A stretch of DNA of 64,000 bases from Jackrogersella multiformis (taxonomy: Eukaryota > Ascomycota > Sordariomycetes > Xylariales > Hypoxylaceae): positions 2,294,001-2,358,000 of the forward strand of contig CADCXD010000010.1 of NCBI GenBank assembly GCA_902806575.1. The letters are read 5' to 3'. A program made the translations under genes and the position numbers. Below, piece by piece: positions 20,960 through 32,245 of the stretch. The stretch's first letter is position 1. Each line of letters starts with the position of its first letter. The notes below the pieces were generated by a model that had not been told where the DNA came from, did no database searches, and saw only the letters and a program-made list of their open reading frames with translations.

Positions 20960-22201
20960 ATGGATCTTCTCGAGAAAGCCCGCCAGCTCCCCGCTTCCTT
21001 TAGATCACCTAGGAAGCGGCTCCCTATGGGGAAAATCCTACTGCATTTGCCGCCCGAGTTAATCTACCTCGTAGCAGAATTCCTCACACCAGCAGACGTT
21101 ATCCTACTTTCCCTAACTTGCCACTCGCTGCGGGCTATCCTCGAAAAACATTCAAACCCCGCTAACCTTTCTCGGTTTGAATACTTCGCGTACCTCGCTG
21201 GCCTTGCCAGAGAGTTACCTGAGCAGTGGGTGTGCGAGCGATGCATGGAAATTCATCCCATCGCCAAGCTCGATACGCCCGAATCCATAGAGTATCAAGC
21301 GCTCGGTTGCATCCTTGGATGGGTTGAGAGCTCCCCTGATCGCCGTCTTTACGGGAATCGGCAGGATGAGGGACAACTTCGCGGTCGCGAGGTCCCGATC
21401 GACCATGCTCAAGTTCAGCTCGCTCTTAAGTACACTCGCTTGCAGCGCCCCGAATACAACTCCTGTCTTCAAACCCTGATGATGCCGTACCATAACCCGC
21501 GCTTTGGGCAAAGTACTGCGATTCCGCTTAGAACGGATTACTGGGCCTACCCCAAGGTCGCCGTGGGCGACGACGGCAATGCCAGATTCCTGGTTTTGTC
21601 TGTCTGGCAATATCATAAGCACCGCGAGAACTTGCCGCTCCGCAGGTTCGGGTACCTGATGGTCTGTCCCCATCTCGAATTGAACTATTGCACCACTCCA
21701 AGTCTCCGTCTGGGTCCTTGGCATGTCCTCGAGGCGGCTGTTGGGGAGGCAATCAAGGCCCAAGGCGACTGCAAAACACGAGATGGCGCTTGCTCTCGCT
21801 GCGCTACCGACTTCTCGGTGTATGTTACTTCTGAACATCTGAACCTGCACGTCTGGCAGGACTTCGGGCCAGAGGGCTCTCCTGTCGATGTCGCCTGGCA
21901 ATCCCAATCCAATAGTTACGGCTTCGATGGCGTCTATAACTGGAGGTATACCGGACCCACGGTATATCATAAGCCGGGAAGTATAAGGGAGCTCTATGGA
22001 CCGGAAACTCCTCCCAAGGTAGTTGAGCCGCAAACCAAACCTTCTATTCCCGCAAACCGCTGCACATGTGTTTCTACCAATACTGAAACTTCGCATTCGA
22101 TGCCACCGTCGCTTGTATATCACCTTTCCATGCTTTGTCTATGGTCGATAGCTTTCTTGGGAGGGCTTTCCGGAATAATTATGTATTTTATTGATGATTA
22201 G
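20960..22201 (+). CDS. F-box protein with C-terminal hydrophobic segment
   Basis: A single exon of 413 residues. The F-box is at about 26-62 (LPPELIYLVAEFLTPADVI..LTCHSLRAI). It should bind SKP1 and recruit substrates to an SCF ubiquitin ligase. A C-x2-C-x3-H cluster (C92, C95, H99: WVCERCMEIHP) and a second pair near DGACSRCATDF follow, as in many uncharacterised fungal F-box proteins. The last 30 residues contain a hydrophobic run (LSMLCLWSIAFLGGLSGIIM), so the protein may be tail-anchored, which is less usual for the family. No LRR or WD40 substrate-binding repeats are visible. The target is unknown. Confidence 0.82.
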   Translation: MDLLEKARQLPASFRSPRKRLPMGKILLHLPPELIYLVAEFLTPADVILLSLTCHSLRAILEKHSNPANLSRFEYFAYLAGLARELPEQWVCERCMEIHPIAKLDTPESIEYQALGCILGWVESSPDRRLYGNRQDEGQLRGREVPIDHAQVQLALKYTRLQRPEYNSCLQTLMMPYHNPRFGQSTAIPLRTDYWAYPKVAVGDDGNARFLVLSVWQYHKHRENLPLRRFGYLMVCPHLELNYCTTPSLRLGPWHVLEAAVGEAIKAQGDCKTRDGACSRCATDFSVYVTSEHLNLHVWQDFGPEGSPVDVAWQSQSNSYGFDGVYNWRYTGPTVYHKPGSIRELYGPETPPKVVEPQTKPSIPANRCTCVSTNTETSHSMPPSLVYHLSMLCLWSIAFLGGLSGIIMYFIDD

Positions 22202-22723
22202 TAAAAGGCACACGATACTTTAAATTTGTATAGGTATCCTATATTAACCAATTCCTTTTTATGCAAACCCGTTTTATTCAACCCTAACCCTATCCCTGGT
22301 CCCGTACACTTAGAAGATGATCCATCAGCGATGAACAGCGATGTCTTTGTTAATGAGGATTCTGCAGACCTAAGGGTGATTTTTTAATTAAGGGGGTATA
22401 CAGTAGGTAGCGGCATCCTACTGCAGCTATTGCAATATATTGATACCTTTTCAAACCTCCTATAATATTGAAAATTTTCTCAATAGCGGTACACGTTCAA
22501 TCTTGTTTTCATAGGTATGCTTTCGAGGTGCGTCTCGTTACTTCGAATAAGCAGATTATTTACTTAGGTAATCTATTATATTTTTACAGGTCCTCATTCG
22601 GAACGCCTAGCCAATAGTGATGTCAATTTACAGAGTATCCTTCCCCTTAACCTAAAAGAAAGTCCCCTTTCTATGTACCAATACAAATATGCCACAACAT
22701 AATCCCACAAGCTCCTTTAAATT
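22202..22723. other. Intergenic region with telomere-like patch
   Basis: Lies between the convergent F-box and reductase genes. A telomere-like patch at 22279-22300 (CAACCCTAACCC followed by CCCTGGTCC) shares the CCCTGGTCC block with the patch at 7563-7597. Nothing else is recognised. Confidence 0.65.
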
Positions 22724-23449
22724 TCACCAAGTAATCGTCGCGGTCTTGTTCAAATACTTCGCGTTCCTCTGCGTCACGATATTCCGCGTAATCCACTTAC
22801 CCGCGTCCTCGCGCGAGATCTTGTACCCGATGGCCGTAGACTCGATACCCTTCACGGGGTCCTCGATGCCCACGCGGACCTCCCTGTCCGTCTCCCCGTC
22901 CACGAGGAGACTCGCGCGCACGATGGTGAAGTCCTCGCCGCTCGACGACAGCTTGTCCTCCATCGCCATCTTGTCCGCGTGCGGGACTTTGAGCACGACG
23001 CTGTACAGCGGCACCATCGCGAGGGGTATGTCTCGCCCGAACCGGGACATACCCGTCGTGCTGCACACGACGATGTGCGGCTTGCCGCTGACGCCTTCCT
23101 TCCGGAGCTGGGCGAGGGCCTCAAGGAGCGTGGTCATGCCCTTTTCGCAGACGTTGGGGTCGTCCAGCGTCATCTTGGACATGACGTACGCGCCGCCAAT
23201 GGTGGAGACAATGTCGTCGACGAGCGTGGTCTCCGAAGCCTTGAGGCAGCGGGACACGGCTGCGACGTCGTGCGCGTTGCCCTGGACGACCTGGAGGTTG
23301 GGCATCTCCGTGGGATCTAGGATGGCGGTAAGCCGAGCCGGGTTCCGGCAAAGCGCAATGCACCGGTGGCCTGCAGCAAGGCTGGTCTTCAGTGCGCCGA
23401 GACCGACGCCGGTGCTTGCGCCGAAGAATGCAACTGTCTTTTGGGCCAT
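22724..23449 (-). CDS. NmrA/SDR-like NAD(P)-binding protein
   Basis: A single exon of 241 residues starting at ATG 23449. The N-terminus has the Rossmann dinucleotide motif GASTGVGLG (10-18) after a beta strand (TVAFFG), followed by a CRNPARL turn typical of NAD(P)H-binding (NmrA-like or atypical short-chain reductase) proteins. STIGGAYV and IVVCSTTGMSR form the next strands. The classical YxxxK pair is not evident, which favours the atypical group. Members are either reductases or redox sensors. It is divergent from the Zn2Cys6 regulator at 23966 across a 516-bp shared promoter, so co-regulation is plausible. The opposite strand is also open over this GC-rich gene and is treated as a shadow. 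Confidence 0.82.
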   Translation of the reverse strand: MAQKTVAFFGASTGVGLGALKTSLAAGHRCIALCRNPARLTAILDPTEMPNLQVVQGNAHDVAAVSRCLKASETTLVDDIVSTIGGAYVMSKMTLDDPNVCEKGMTTLLEALAQLRKEGVSGKPHIVVCSTTGMSRFGRDIPLAMVPLYSVVLKVPHADKMAMEDKLSSSGEDFTIVRASLLVDGETDREVRVGIEDPVKGIESTAIGYKISREDAGKWITRNIVTQRNAKYLNKTATITW

Positions 23450-23738
23450 GGTTGATTAGTGGGAATTTTCCGTTTATGTCGGAAATCTGAACTTTAAGGG
23501 AGAGTAATGTATTATAGACGAGATGGTTATATAGGTTATTGTGTAATTTACTTCGATGTTGTGTCCGCTGTCATTATTTCCTCTCCATACTGGAAAGGAA
23601 GATACGTTTTATCCTCATCATGCCTGTGGAATAGCGACTCCTCCATGACTCTTTCCAATGGTCACGCTAACACTTCGCGTAGTTCGAGGCAAGTACCGGG
23701 AAGTTCTCGCTAAATTCTCGCTGAAGGTGCGGCTGACT

Positions 23739-23756
23739 CGGGGCGCAATTGCCCCG
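23739..23756. promoter_or_regulatory. Perfect CGGGGC-N6-GCCCCG inverted repeat in a divergent promoter
   Basis: Arms CGGGGC and GCCCCG around the spacer GCAATT give a CGG-N12-CCG arrangement. It lies midway between the reductase and the Zn2Cys6 regulator. Zn2Cys6 dimers commonly bind inverted CGG triplets, so this is a plausible operator for the neighbouring factor. Binding is inference. Confidence 0.35.
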
Positions 23757-23965
23757 GCCCTGAACCCTTATTTCGGGCGCTAGCCTCTATTCGGCAATAT
23801 GACCCACTTTAATATTCATGCTTGCGGGCCCCACTCACTATGACTTGCTTGCTGACATCGACTCAGCCCTATGCACGTTCAGCGCAATATACTACAGTAA
23901 GCTAAAAGTGAAGAAACTCATCATCCTACCCTATTAGGAGCTAAGCCGTGGCGGTATAGCATATA

Positions 23966-26755
23966 ATGTCGCAGGTGCCAGCCGTGGCCATCTCGGAGCC
24001 GACCCCGGGTGCCTTGGGCGAGCTGGCGCTGGGCGTCTCCGGCTCGGCTTTGCTTCCCGAGAAACACGCGGGCGCTTCTCCGCGCCCAGGATCGTCTTCA
24101 ACACCGGCGACCGCGGTAAAGCTGCGTAGTTGCGTGACGTGCCGCACGCGAAAAGTGCGGTGCGATAAGACGTCGCCGTGCTCGAACTGTCGCCGCGCTG
24201 GCATCCCTTGCGTCGTCCCGTCCCAAGACAAGCCCCCGCGATGGGCTCGCCGGCTCGAGCGCATCGCCAACGGCGCCAAGGCGACGCAGGAAAGCGACCC
24301 TGGCGTGATTCAGGTCATGGATAGGCTGCGGAGTCTCGAAGGCCTTGTCAAGGAGCTCAGCAGCCAGCTAGAGCAGGCTAATGCCGCAAGTACCCGCGGC
24401 TCGCCTCCGGCAAACTCCCCTGATAATACGGGCCAAGACCGAGATGTTGACCATCACGGAAAGGAGGAGGAGTCCGCGAATGCGTCAGGTATACACGCGC
24501 AGTTTGGGAGGCTAGTTCTTGGGAACGCTGGCCAAAGCCGCTACGTGAGTAGCGGCTTCTGGTCGCGCGTCAATGACGAGGTGAGGAAAAGCACGATACG
24601 TCAATTCTTGGCGCCTCTAGGTTGGGGTTACTGATACCAGGTACAGCTTCATGGCCTGAAGAATGATGCTGAAGGCATGGCCGGTCGAGAGTACGATAGC
24701 TGCGGGGACGAAGACTCTCCTGGAAAGACATCGTCGACTCAAGAGCTAGACCGGACACCATCAGAACGCCACGCGTTTCTATTCCGGCACAACCTCAGCT
24801 CACCATCGCCAGATCTTCGAGAGTTCCATCCTCTGCCCTCTCAGATCCCCTTTCTACTCAACGTCTTCTCCGAAAATGTCAACATCATGTGCCGCGTGGT
24901 GCATATCCCCACTATCAACAGGATGATTCGGGATCTGCCAGGCGGCGACTTATCCATGTTGACACCAGCCAACGAGGCTTTAATGTTCGCAATCTACTAT
25001 GTCACAGTTACCTCGATGGAGGAAGATGATGTAGGTTGCTCCTCTCAAACTGTACCCAATGCTCCTGTATCTCATGTATCTTGTACCTAGATTATGACCA
25101 ACTTCGGTTCCACCAAGTCTGAGCTCAACCTTAAGTATCGACTCGGTCTAGAGTATGCTTTAGCTAGAGCAGATTTTCTTAATGCTCCGGATATAGTCCT
25201 CGTACAGGCCTTCGTCGTATTTTTATTCCTCCTCCGACGCCACGACAGCCCGCGATTCGTGTGGATGATGACGGGGCTTGCCATCCGGATGGCGCAGGCC
25301 CTAGGCTTACAACGCGACGGGAGCCGTTTCGCTCATCTCACTCCGTTTGAAGTCGAGATGCGACGAAGAGTGTGGTGGGCATTATGTGCGATAGATGTAA
25401 GGGCTTCCGAGGACCAGGGCACGGATCTCACCATCACTCGAGGCAGCTTCGACACGCGGTTTCCCCTGAACATCAATGACTCCGACATATATCCCGAGAC
25501 CAAAGAAACACCGACTGAGCGAGAGGGCATAAGCGATATGACCTTCCCCATCGTCTTCGCAATGCAGTGCAGCATAGTACAGCAGCTGATGGCCCTAAGT
25601 CTAAAAGACGGGGCGCCGCGCCTGGACGAGCAGAGCCGCTTACTAAACGAGCTATATGAAAGCATGGAGCGGAGATACCTCCAATACTCCACCGCGGCGG
25701 GCAACATCGCCTACTGGGTATGCGTCACAGTCACGCGGCTCCTAGTAGCGAAGATGAGCCTCATCATCTACTTCCCGGTGCTGTTCTCGTCGCCGAGCGA
25801 GCACGCCTCGGAGGAGCTCCGCGCCAAGCTGTTCGTCGCCGCCGTCGAGGTCGCCGAGTACAACCACGCGCTCAACGCGGAGCCCGCGTGCCGCAACTGG
25901 CGCTGGATCTTCCAGACGTACACCCACTGGTACGCCATCGTGTACATGCTCATCGAGGCGGCGCGCCGGCCCTGGTCCCCGGCTAGCGAGCGCGCCTGGG
26001 TAGCCCTCCACAGCGCCTGGCTGATCCCCGCCCAGTCCGGCCCCGACAAGAATCTGCGCTTCTGGGTCCCCCTCCGCAAGCTCATGGCCCAGGCCCGCCG
26101 CCACCGCGACGCCGAGCTCCTGCGCCTGCGGCACGACCCGCAGGCCGCCAGGTGTCTGGAGGCTGGGGATCGCCGCGTGCTGCAGCCCGCTAGCCCCGGC
26201 CCGTTCCCCGGCACGCAGGATGCTGCCGAGAGCTTCCGGGGGCGGTGGCGACGGCTTGTGCAGATGCCGTTGGGGTCAGGGCAGGCGAACTCCCAGATCC
26301 CTGCGCTTTCGAGCTTAGCTTATTCCGAGGATGCCAGCGCGCCATCTTTTGGCTCTTTCCCTCCGTATACTTCAGATGTTGCGGCAGGTCAAGCGGACTT
26401 CGGATCGACTTACCTACAGCCTGGCTTACCACAAGGCGGCGGGGTCCCAACGACTAACCCCCCGAGGAAGAGCAGGTCGGTGGTAGACTCCGCAAACCCC
26501 CAAGATAAAATCGATATAGGACTGCAACCGGCATATACCCCTTTTCCTTCGGTCCCCGCAGACCTAGGTTCGGGCTTCGGGGCTTGGCTATGGGCGGATG
26601 CCGATCCGTCCGTCGACGTATTCGCAAACATGGACGTGGAGGTGGCGGGCTTCAACGTGGACCTCGACAGCGAGATCGATTGGAACAATTGGGTCGAGTC
26701 GGCTAAGGGCATGGAGTTGTCGGGCGAACAGCCGCCGGCTGGTGGTTGGGCTTGA
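23966..26755 (+). CDS. Zn2Cys6 fungal-specific transcription factor
   Basis: Three exons: 23966-24580, 24641-25030 and 25091-26755. The two introns are 60 bp each and in phase 0. The product is 889 residues. The binuclear zinc cluster is complete: C56, C59, C66, C72, C75 and C82 (SCVTCRTRKVRC..SPCSNCRRAGIPC). A heptad segment (MDRLRSLEGLVKELSSQLEQ) follows and should mediate dimerisation. The middle homology region typical of PF04082 factors lies in exons 2-3 (HIPTINRMIRDL, and about MTGLAIRMAQALGLQRDG with MRRRVWWALCAID). The C-terminus is acidic and Pro/Ser-rich and may activate. It is a nuclear regulator; the adjacent divergent reductase is the most likely local target. The gene is much more GC-rich in the middle of exon 3, where long antisense frames are shadows. 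Confidence 0.93.
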
Positions 26756-28418
26756 TTTGGGATGCTTATCGATTTGTGTAGGATTGTAGCCTGCCTAGGT
26801 GGGTAGATAGGTATATCTGGCATCTAAGCTTAGGTAACGATACTTAATGGGAGTTTATGCGGCTCAGTTCTGAGGTATATATTATGCTAAGAAAGCTTGT
26901 GTAGAGATATTTCAGTATATCAGGCCAACTTACATATGTACCTAAGGGATTTATAACAAGTTACTACTTATCTATACCAAAGAAAATTAAAAATACCTTT
27001 CTAATATCGCACTTAAATCCGCCTTTTAATGATGTCTAAAGTAACTATTTAAACAGCCCCAGCCCCCTCGTTATAACCGAAAAAGATCTTGCGCCGCTCC
27101 ATGTTTTCTTGGAACCTATCTGTCGACATACGACCAGTGCGCCGGAGTTAAGACATCATTAATATATTAGATGATTTAAAGGGTCGACAGCGTGCTTCGC
27201 GATGCCTTCAAGTTGCAAAGATTAAGGGCTGAAACGTTCTCCACTTTCGTTGCTTACTAAGTCAATGCAAAGCCTTTACTACACTTTCAAAACAGAAGAT
27301 ATTACGAAAAGTTCTGTCCATACAAGGACTGCTGACAGCTGTGACCAAGCCATCTTCAGCTGGTGTATGGGCTGCCTGCTACATCCACTAATGGCTAATT
27401 GCTTGGCAGCAGCTGGCTGACTAGCTGACTCATAGCACTGACACCTGGTGACAAGGATGTCTGCATGGACAAAACTTTTGAAAGGCACAGCTATACTTAA
27501 CCCATATATTACGTAATCTACTATCCCATAGTAAATATTGGATGATCACGTGACATATGAGATTTAATTTGGGGGTTTCCCCGTCTCCGTTACAACTTCA
27601 GGATTTAGAATATAAAACAATTTTATTCCCTTAAGATGAATTGAGGATTGCTGATCATTCAGTACCTACCCATAGGTGAATAGTAGTCCATCCTACCGAT
27701 AAAGCCGGCAGACCTGAATATTTTATTAGTGAAACCAGCTAGAGCCTTTTGGCCAACCTGTTGCCCTACCTCAGCTCGATACGAAACGACGTAATAGAGG
27801 ACGCCATTTTCGGATCCTAAAACTTCTAATCGTGGAGGCTTCTATGCCACGTAAGCATTTATCATACCTATGGAAAATAATATGCTTAATGGTTTAGTAA
27901 CACAGCAGATCATATGCAAATACATAATCAAGATTTTAGGATTATGAATATAAATCCGGGCTTATGATTGGTTTGCAATGCTACCAACCTAGTCATCGTA
28001 GCCTACCTTAATCCTGCGGCCTCAGAGCCGAGTTGAAGTGTCCATGCATCACAGACAAAATCTGACAAAATCTGCTTGGCATCCCCAAACGCCAATATGC
28101 AGGCAGAAAGGGTTGTCACGAATCAGATTGCTAGATAGACTGCACACCGAAATAGTATAGAGTTCAATACGCTCCATGATCACCAGTTTTATTTCCAAAT
28201 TCTGATGTCAGACAGATTAGGAAGACGAGGCTTTGCGCCAAATCCAACATGTGCCTGACATTTTGGCACCCAGATAAAAATATATTAGACTATACATGCC
28301 TACCTAGTTGGAACTCAATGGGGAAGATGTGTCTAAGTTCGAAGTTGAAAGTGTTCAACATTTCCTGGTCAGACATTTGTTTCATACCTCTAGGTATCCA
28401 GGTAGGCAGCGATTCACC
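26756..28418. other. Intergenic region
   Basis: About 1.7 kb of AT-leaning DNA. ACCTAGGT-family fragments lie near 26798 and 28381-28405. No gene is recognised; a 69-codon frame at 27279-27488 (minus) lacks features. Confidence 0.6.
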
Positions 28419-31400
28419 ATGCCTCTCTCCGTAACAACTCAACGGATTCCGTCAAGAGAATGGGAGAACCACAAAAGTCGAATTCTCGAGCTATATCTAG
28501 GTCAAGGACTCACGCTTCTCGGCGATTATGGAGTCATTGAGACAATGAAGAAGGGGGGGTTCGCCGCAACGTGAGTACCAATTGACGTATATGGCATTCG
28601 GCCACTTAAGCAATGAACTAATATCTTAAAAGGAAAGCCCAATACGAAACGCAATTCCGGGGATGGAATGTGCGCAAGAATATAAAAGCAAAGGAATGGA
28701 CGGGAATCATCGATAACCAGCAGAGAGGGGAAACGAGTGAGATCCCGATACGCCTATCAGGCATCGAAATCCCGAGCTCTAGGATCAAGCGAGCTCGGCG
28801 TCGTTATGCACCTCGACGACACCAAGATACAGAAAGAGGTATGCACCTAGGTACCCAGATAGATAGGGGCTATGGACTTTATCAGACTAATTAGCTTTGC
28901 CAATGCGTAGTTGAAAATGGCCATACGACTTCGAGTAACCCGATACTATCTGTTCCGATCGAACATACAGAGATATCTGTCGAGCAAGCCACATCTGACA
29001 TAGTAGACTTACCACTTCTTGAAGACATTGATTTGCAACACTTCGATGGCCTCGATATCTTCAACATCAACGAAGACATTCCTCACACAGGCGACTTGCT
29101 CAGCTCCATTTCTCAACCGCAGGTTGGCAATAGCCATGCCTTCGATACAAGTATGTTCTTCAGCGATGACCCCAGCTCTGGAGAAAAAGGCACTCTAGAC
29201 TCTTTACCCGAGAGAGTCATGGAAGTTAGCATGGATCATTCCCAGCCTCTAGCCTCGAATACCCATACAACCGGGGTTTCATTCGATGCAACGGCGCCGT
29301 CAGCTACATTTGACTTTTCATCAACTTCCCTACTTCTAAATCAGCTTGGTTCTACCTCAGGACATGACCTGGTTCTTCCGAAAAAACTTTGGATTGGACC
29401 ACTCTCGTCTACTGAAGTTGTACTCATGGGTTTCAAAGGTAAGCGACAATGACAGCATGTGACGTTGTGTACCTATTTTGATTATTATACTAACGTTGAT
29501 ATTCACAATTTGATAGATATCCATAGTAACGGCTCTACGACCTCGACCTACAACTCTACGTCAACCCTCGCTCGTTATGGTCTGGTGGGCCAATTCTGGG
29601 CTGACATAACTACACCTATCGTCCTGAATATGAGTCGATTGAGCCTTGATTGTCTTTCCATTCCACCCTGTCAGAGTATCCTCGTCAATTTTCTCTCGGA
29701 AGAAACATTTGTCGGAGAGGAACTTAGCCAATTCGCCATGCTGTCAAGCGACGACGCTTTTGAAAGTCGGTTTTTCAGCAGGCTGGTTAGATCAATCATC
29801 AACAACTACTCAGGCTTAGAGCATATACATCCTTCCAGTGTCCTAAAGTTTCTCAACAGACACAATGGCATGCAGTCATTCCTTTTCCAGTTTCTACATT
29901 CTAGTTCGAGTTTCGCGGCCAAATCACTCGCCGAAAATACCTTTGCAGCGGCCGTAGAGGCCGACGATGTCAATGTCACCAGGCTCTTGTTAGACCTTGG
30001 CCTAGTCGATGCAAACGGGCCTATTGGATATACACCAATCGAGGCAGCTGCGAAAAACCTGTCGTTCGGAGTTGTCAAGCTTCTCCTTGATCTCAAAGTC
30101 GACGTAAATAAGTCCACTCTGTCCGCTTGGTCAGGTCAATGGTCTGGTGCGCTAGAAGCATTAATAGAGAAACAAGACGCTAGATCAACATTGGACAAAA
30201 GATTATTATCTTTAATCGATGACTTATTAAAGGCGGAAGCCACGATTAGCGTGTTGCTTATTGAACGCGTATTCAATAAGTTTGTCGATCCACGTCTAGC
30301 AGGTCTTCTTGTCTCTACTTTCGCTTCCCGAACACCCCTGGAACTCATAGGTTACAAACTTCTCGCGAAGAGTGTCCGAGTACTCGATGAAAAGGATGCA
30401 ACATATACAATCGAACAAGTTACGAAAAAGTGTCGAGAGCCTGGCGACCGTCACTACTTTTCACAATTTGGCCCTGAACTCCATCGTACTTTAGTCGAGA
30501 CCGCACGACGTGGGTTTGAGAAGCTAGTGGAGCTCCTTCTTCCTTGTAAATACGACACGAGAGCATTCCAAGCAGCCATCGAGAGTGGAAATAGAGAATT
30601 GGAAAAGATAATAGATTGGACAACATTATCCGCCGCGCTTGAATCCGGAAATCAGAAGCTCCTTCTCTTCCTAGAAGAAAACGGCGTGCTTAATCGAGAC
30701 TATAATTCTGAGACTTTCTATCATAAACATTCGTTTTCGCAAGCACTCACTGCGGCTCTTGACACGGGAAACATCATATATGCAAATAGACTACTCGATT
30801 CAAATTTTGACATCCTTGGGAATGAATTAGACATATCTCTTGCAACTGCTCTGTCTAAAGACTATGATGAGATTGTTTGGAGGCTCTTAGCCGCTGGCGC
30901 ATATTACAATCACCGAAGCGCTTTAAACTCCACAGATGCGTTATATATCGCGATCAAGAAGAAAAAGGGCAAAATTGTACGGGCCATGTTAGATTGCGGC
31001 TATCATCTTTGGTCACAATCCCCTTTACAAGTACACAAAACAAGTCGTGGTCCATCCGCGCTAGTAGCTGCTTTAGAATGGGGTGACGACTCATTCTTAC
31101 AAGATCTCCTAAGCTCATACTCTCATAGACGTGATTTACTATATCGGAATGACGAGTTGGAGGTCGCAATTGAGAAGGGGGGGCTGGATCTATTCTGGCA
31201 ATTCATGAAGTTAGGCCAGCAAAACGAAGAATCCTTGAGCTCCGCCCTGGAAGTCGCTGTGAAGCGTGAAGATGTCTCGTTGCTTTACGAGTTATTTAAG
31301 CTTGGCGCTAACCCGGCTGACAACGAAGCGCTTAAGATGGCAGTGATAAAACATCCATCAATGGTCGAGCCGCTCTTGAAACGATTTCGCGAGGTCTATC

Positions 31401-32245
31401 CACCAGGATTCAGTGGATACGGATATCAGGCAATGATCTCAGCAATCGATCAATATCCACAATGTAGCAAATGTTTGGATTTCCTTGTTAACTCTAACCT
31501 AGTGGATATGAATAATCGCACGTACGTCGGACGCTGTACTCTACTCGGTTATGCAATCAAGGGACCGAGAGGTGACCCTGCGACCAGGCTTCATGATGTA
31601 CAGCTAACTAAGAAGCTACTCGATGCTGGCGGAGACGCTAATAGCATTACGTCTGACGATCCTGACCATGGTTGCAGATGCAGTGCTCTTTTGGACGCTA
31701 TTGATACAGGAATCACAGAGATGGTCAAGCTCCTCCTTCAATATGGGGCAAGGGTAAACGAGCCAGCGCGCCTAGGTCTAAGCCGAACTCCTCTCCAGGA
31801 AGCCGTCGAAGTAGGAAGCCTTGAGATAATTCGTTTGCTGCTTGAAAAAGATGCCCATGTCAACGCTGCACCCGCTATACGAGGCGGTTCTACCGCTCTG
31901 CAGCTAGCAGCCATTGGGGGCAACTGTACTATTACAACGGTATTGATAGAGCACGGAGCTCGTTTCGATATCCCACCACCACTAGACAGAAACGGGCGCT
32001 GGCCCCTGGAGGGTGCTGCTGAGAATGGCCGTCTAGATATGATCCAGCTCATCTGGTATGCCAACAACTGTCGGCTAGATCCTACACAATGTCAGAAAGC
32101 CATGCGCCTTGCGGAAGAAAATGGTCACATAGGCTGTCGAGACAAGATAGCTGAGCTGATAGCTGCGTCACCGACTATTGATCAACCTCAAGACGCTGAA
32201 CACGCCGATGCGTATGCTGGTGTACACTTCGGGCAAGAAATATGA
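28419..32245 (+). CDS. Clr5-domain ankyrin-repeat protein
   Basis: Four exons: 28419-28570, 28633-28838, 28911-29438 and 29517-32245, giving 1204 residues. ATG 28419 has a good context (CACCATGC). Introns carry CTAAT/CTAACG branch sites. Residues about 15-75 form a Clr5 domain (WENHKSRILELYLGQGLTL..QFRGWNVRKN), split by intron 1. The middle is low-complexity. Ankyrin-type repeats start near residue 440 (VTRLLLDLGLVDANG, VVKLLLDLKVDVNKS) and are best conserved at about 985-1170 (MVKLLLQYGARVNEP, EIIRLLLEKDAHVNA, TVLIEHGARFD). Degenerate repeats probably fill the stretch between. Clr5-ankyrin proteins are expanded in Pezizomycotina. The domain is named after an S. pombe silencing factor, but the function of the fungal family is unproven. 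A nuclear protein-binding role is likely. Confidence 0.88.

Noticed and set aside
21215..22123. 302-codon minus-strand frame within the F-box gene
   Set aside because: The F-box and cysteine motifs are on the plus strand; the antisense product resembles nothing.
22689..23459. Long plus-strand frame opposite the NmrA-like gene
   Set aside because: It lacks family motifs, while the minus strand has a clear Rossmann motif. It is an antisense shadow of GC-rich codons.
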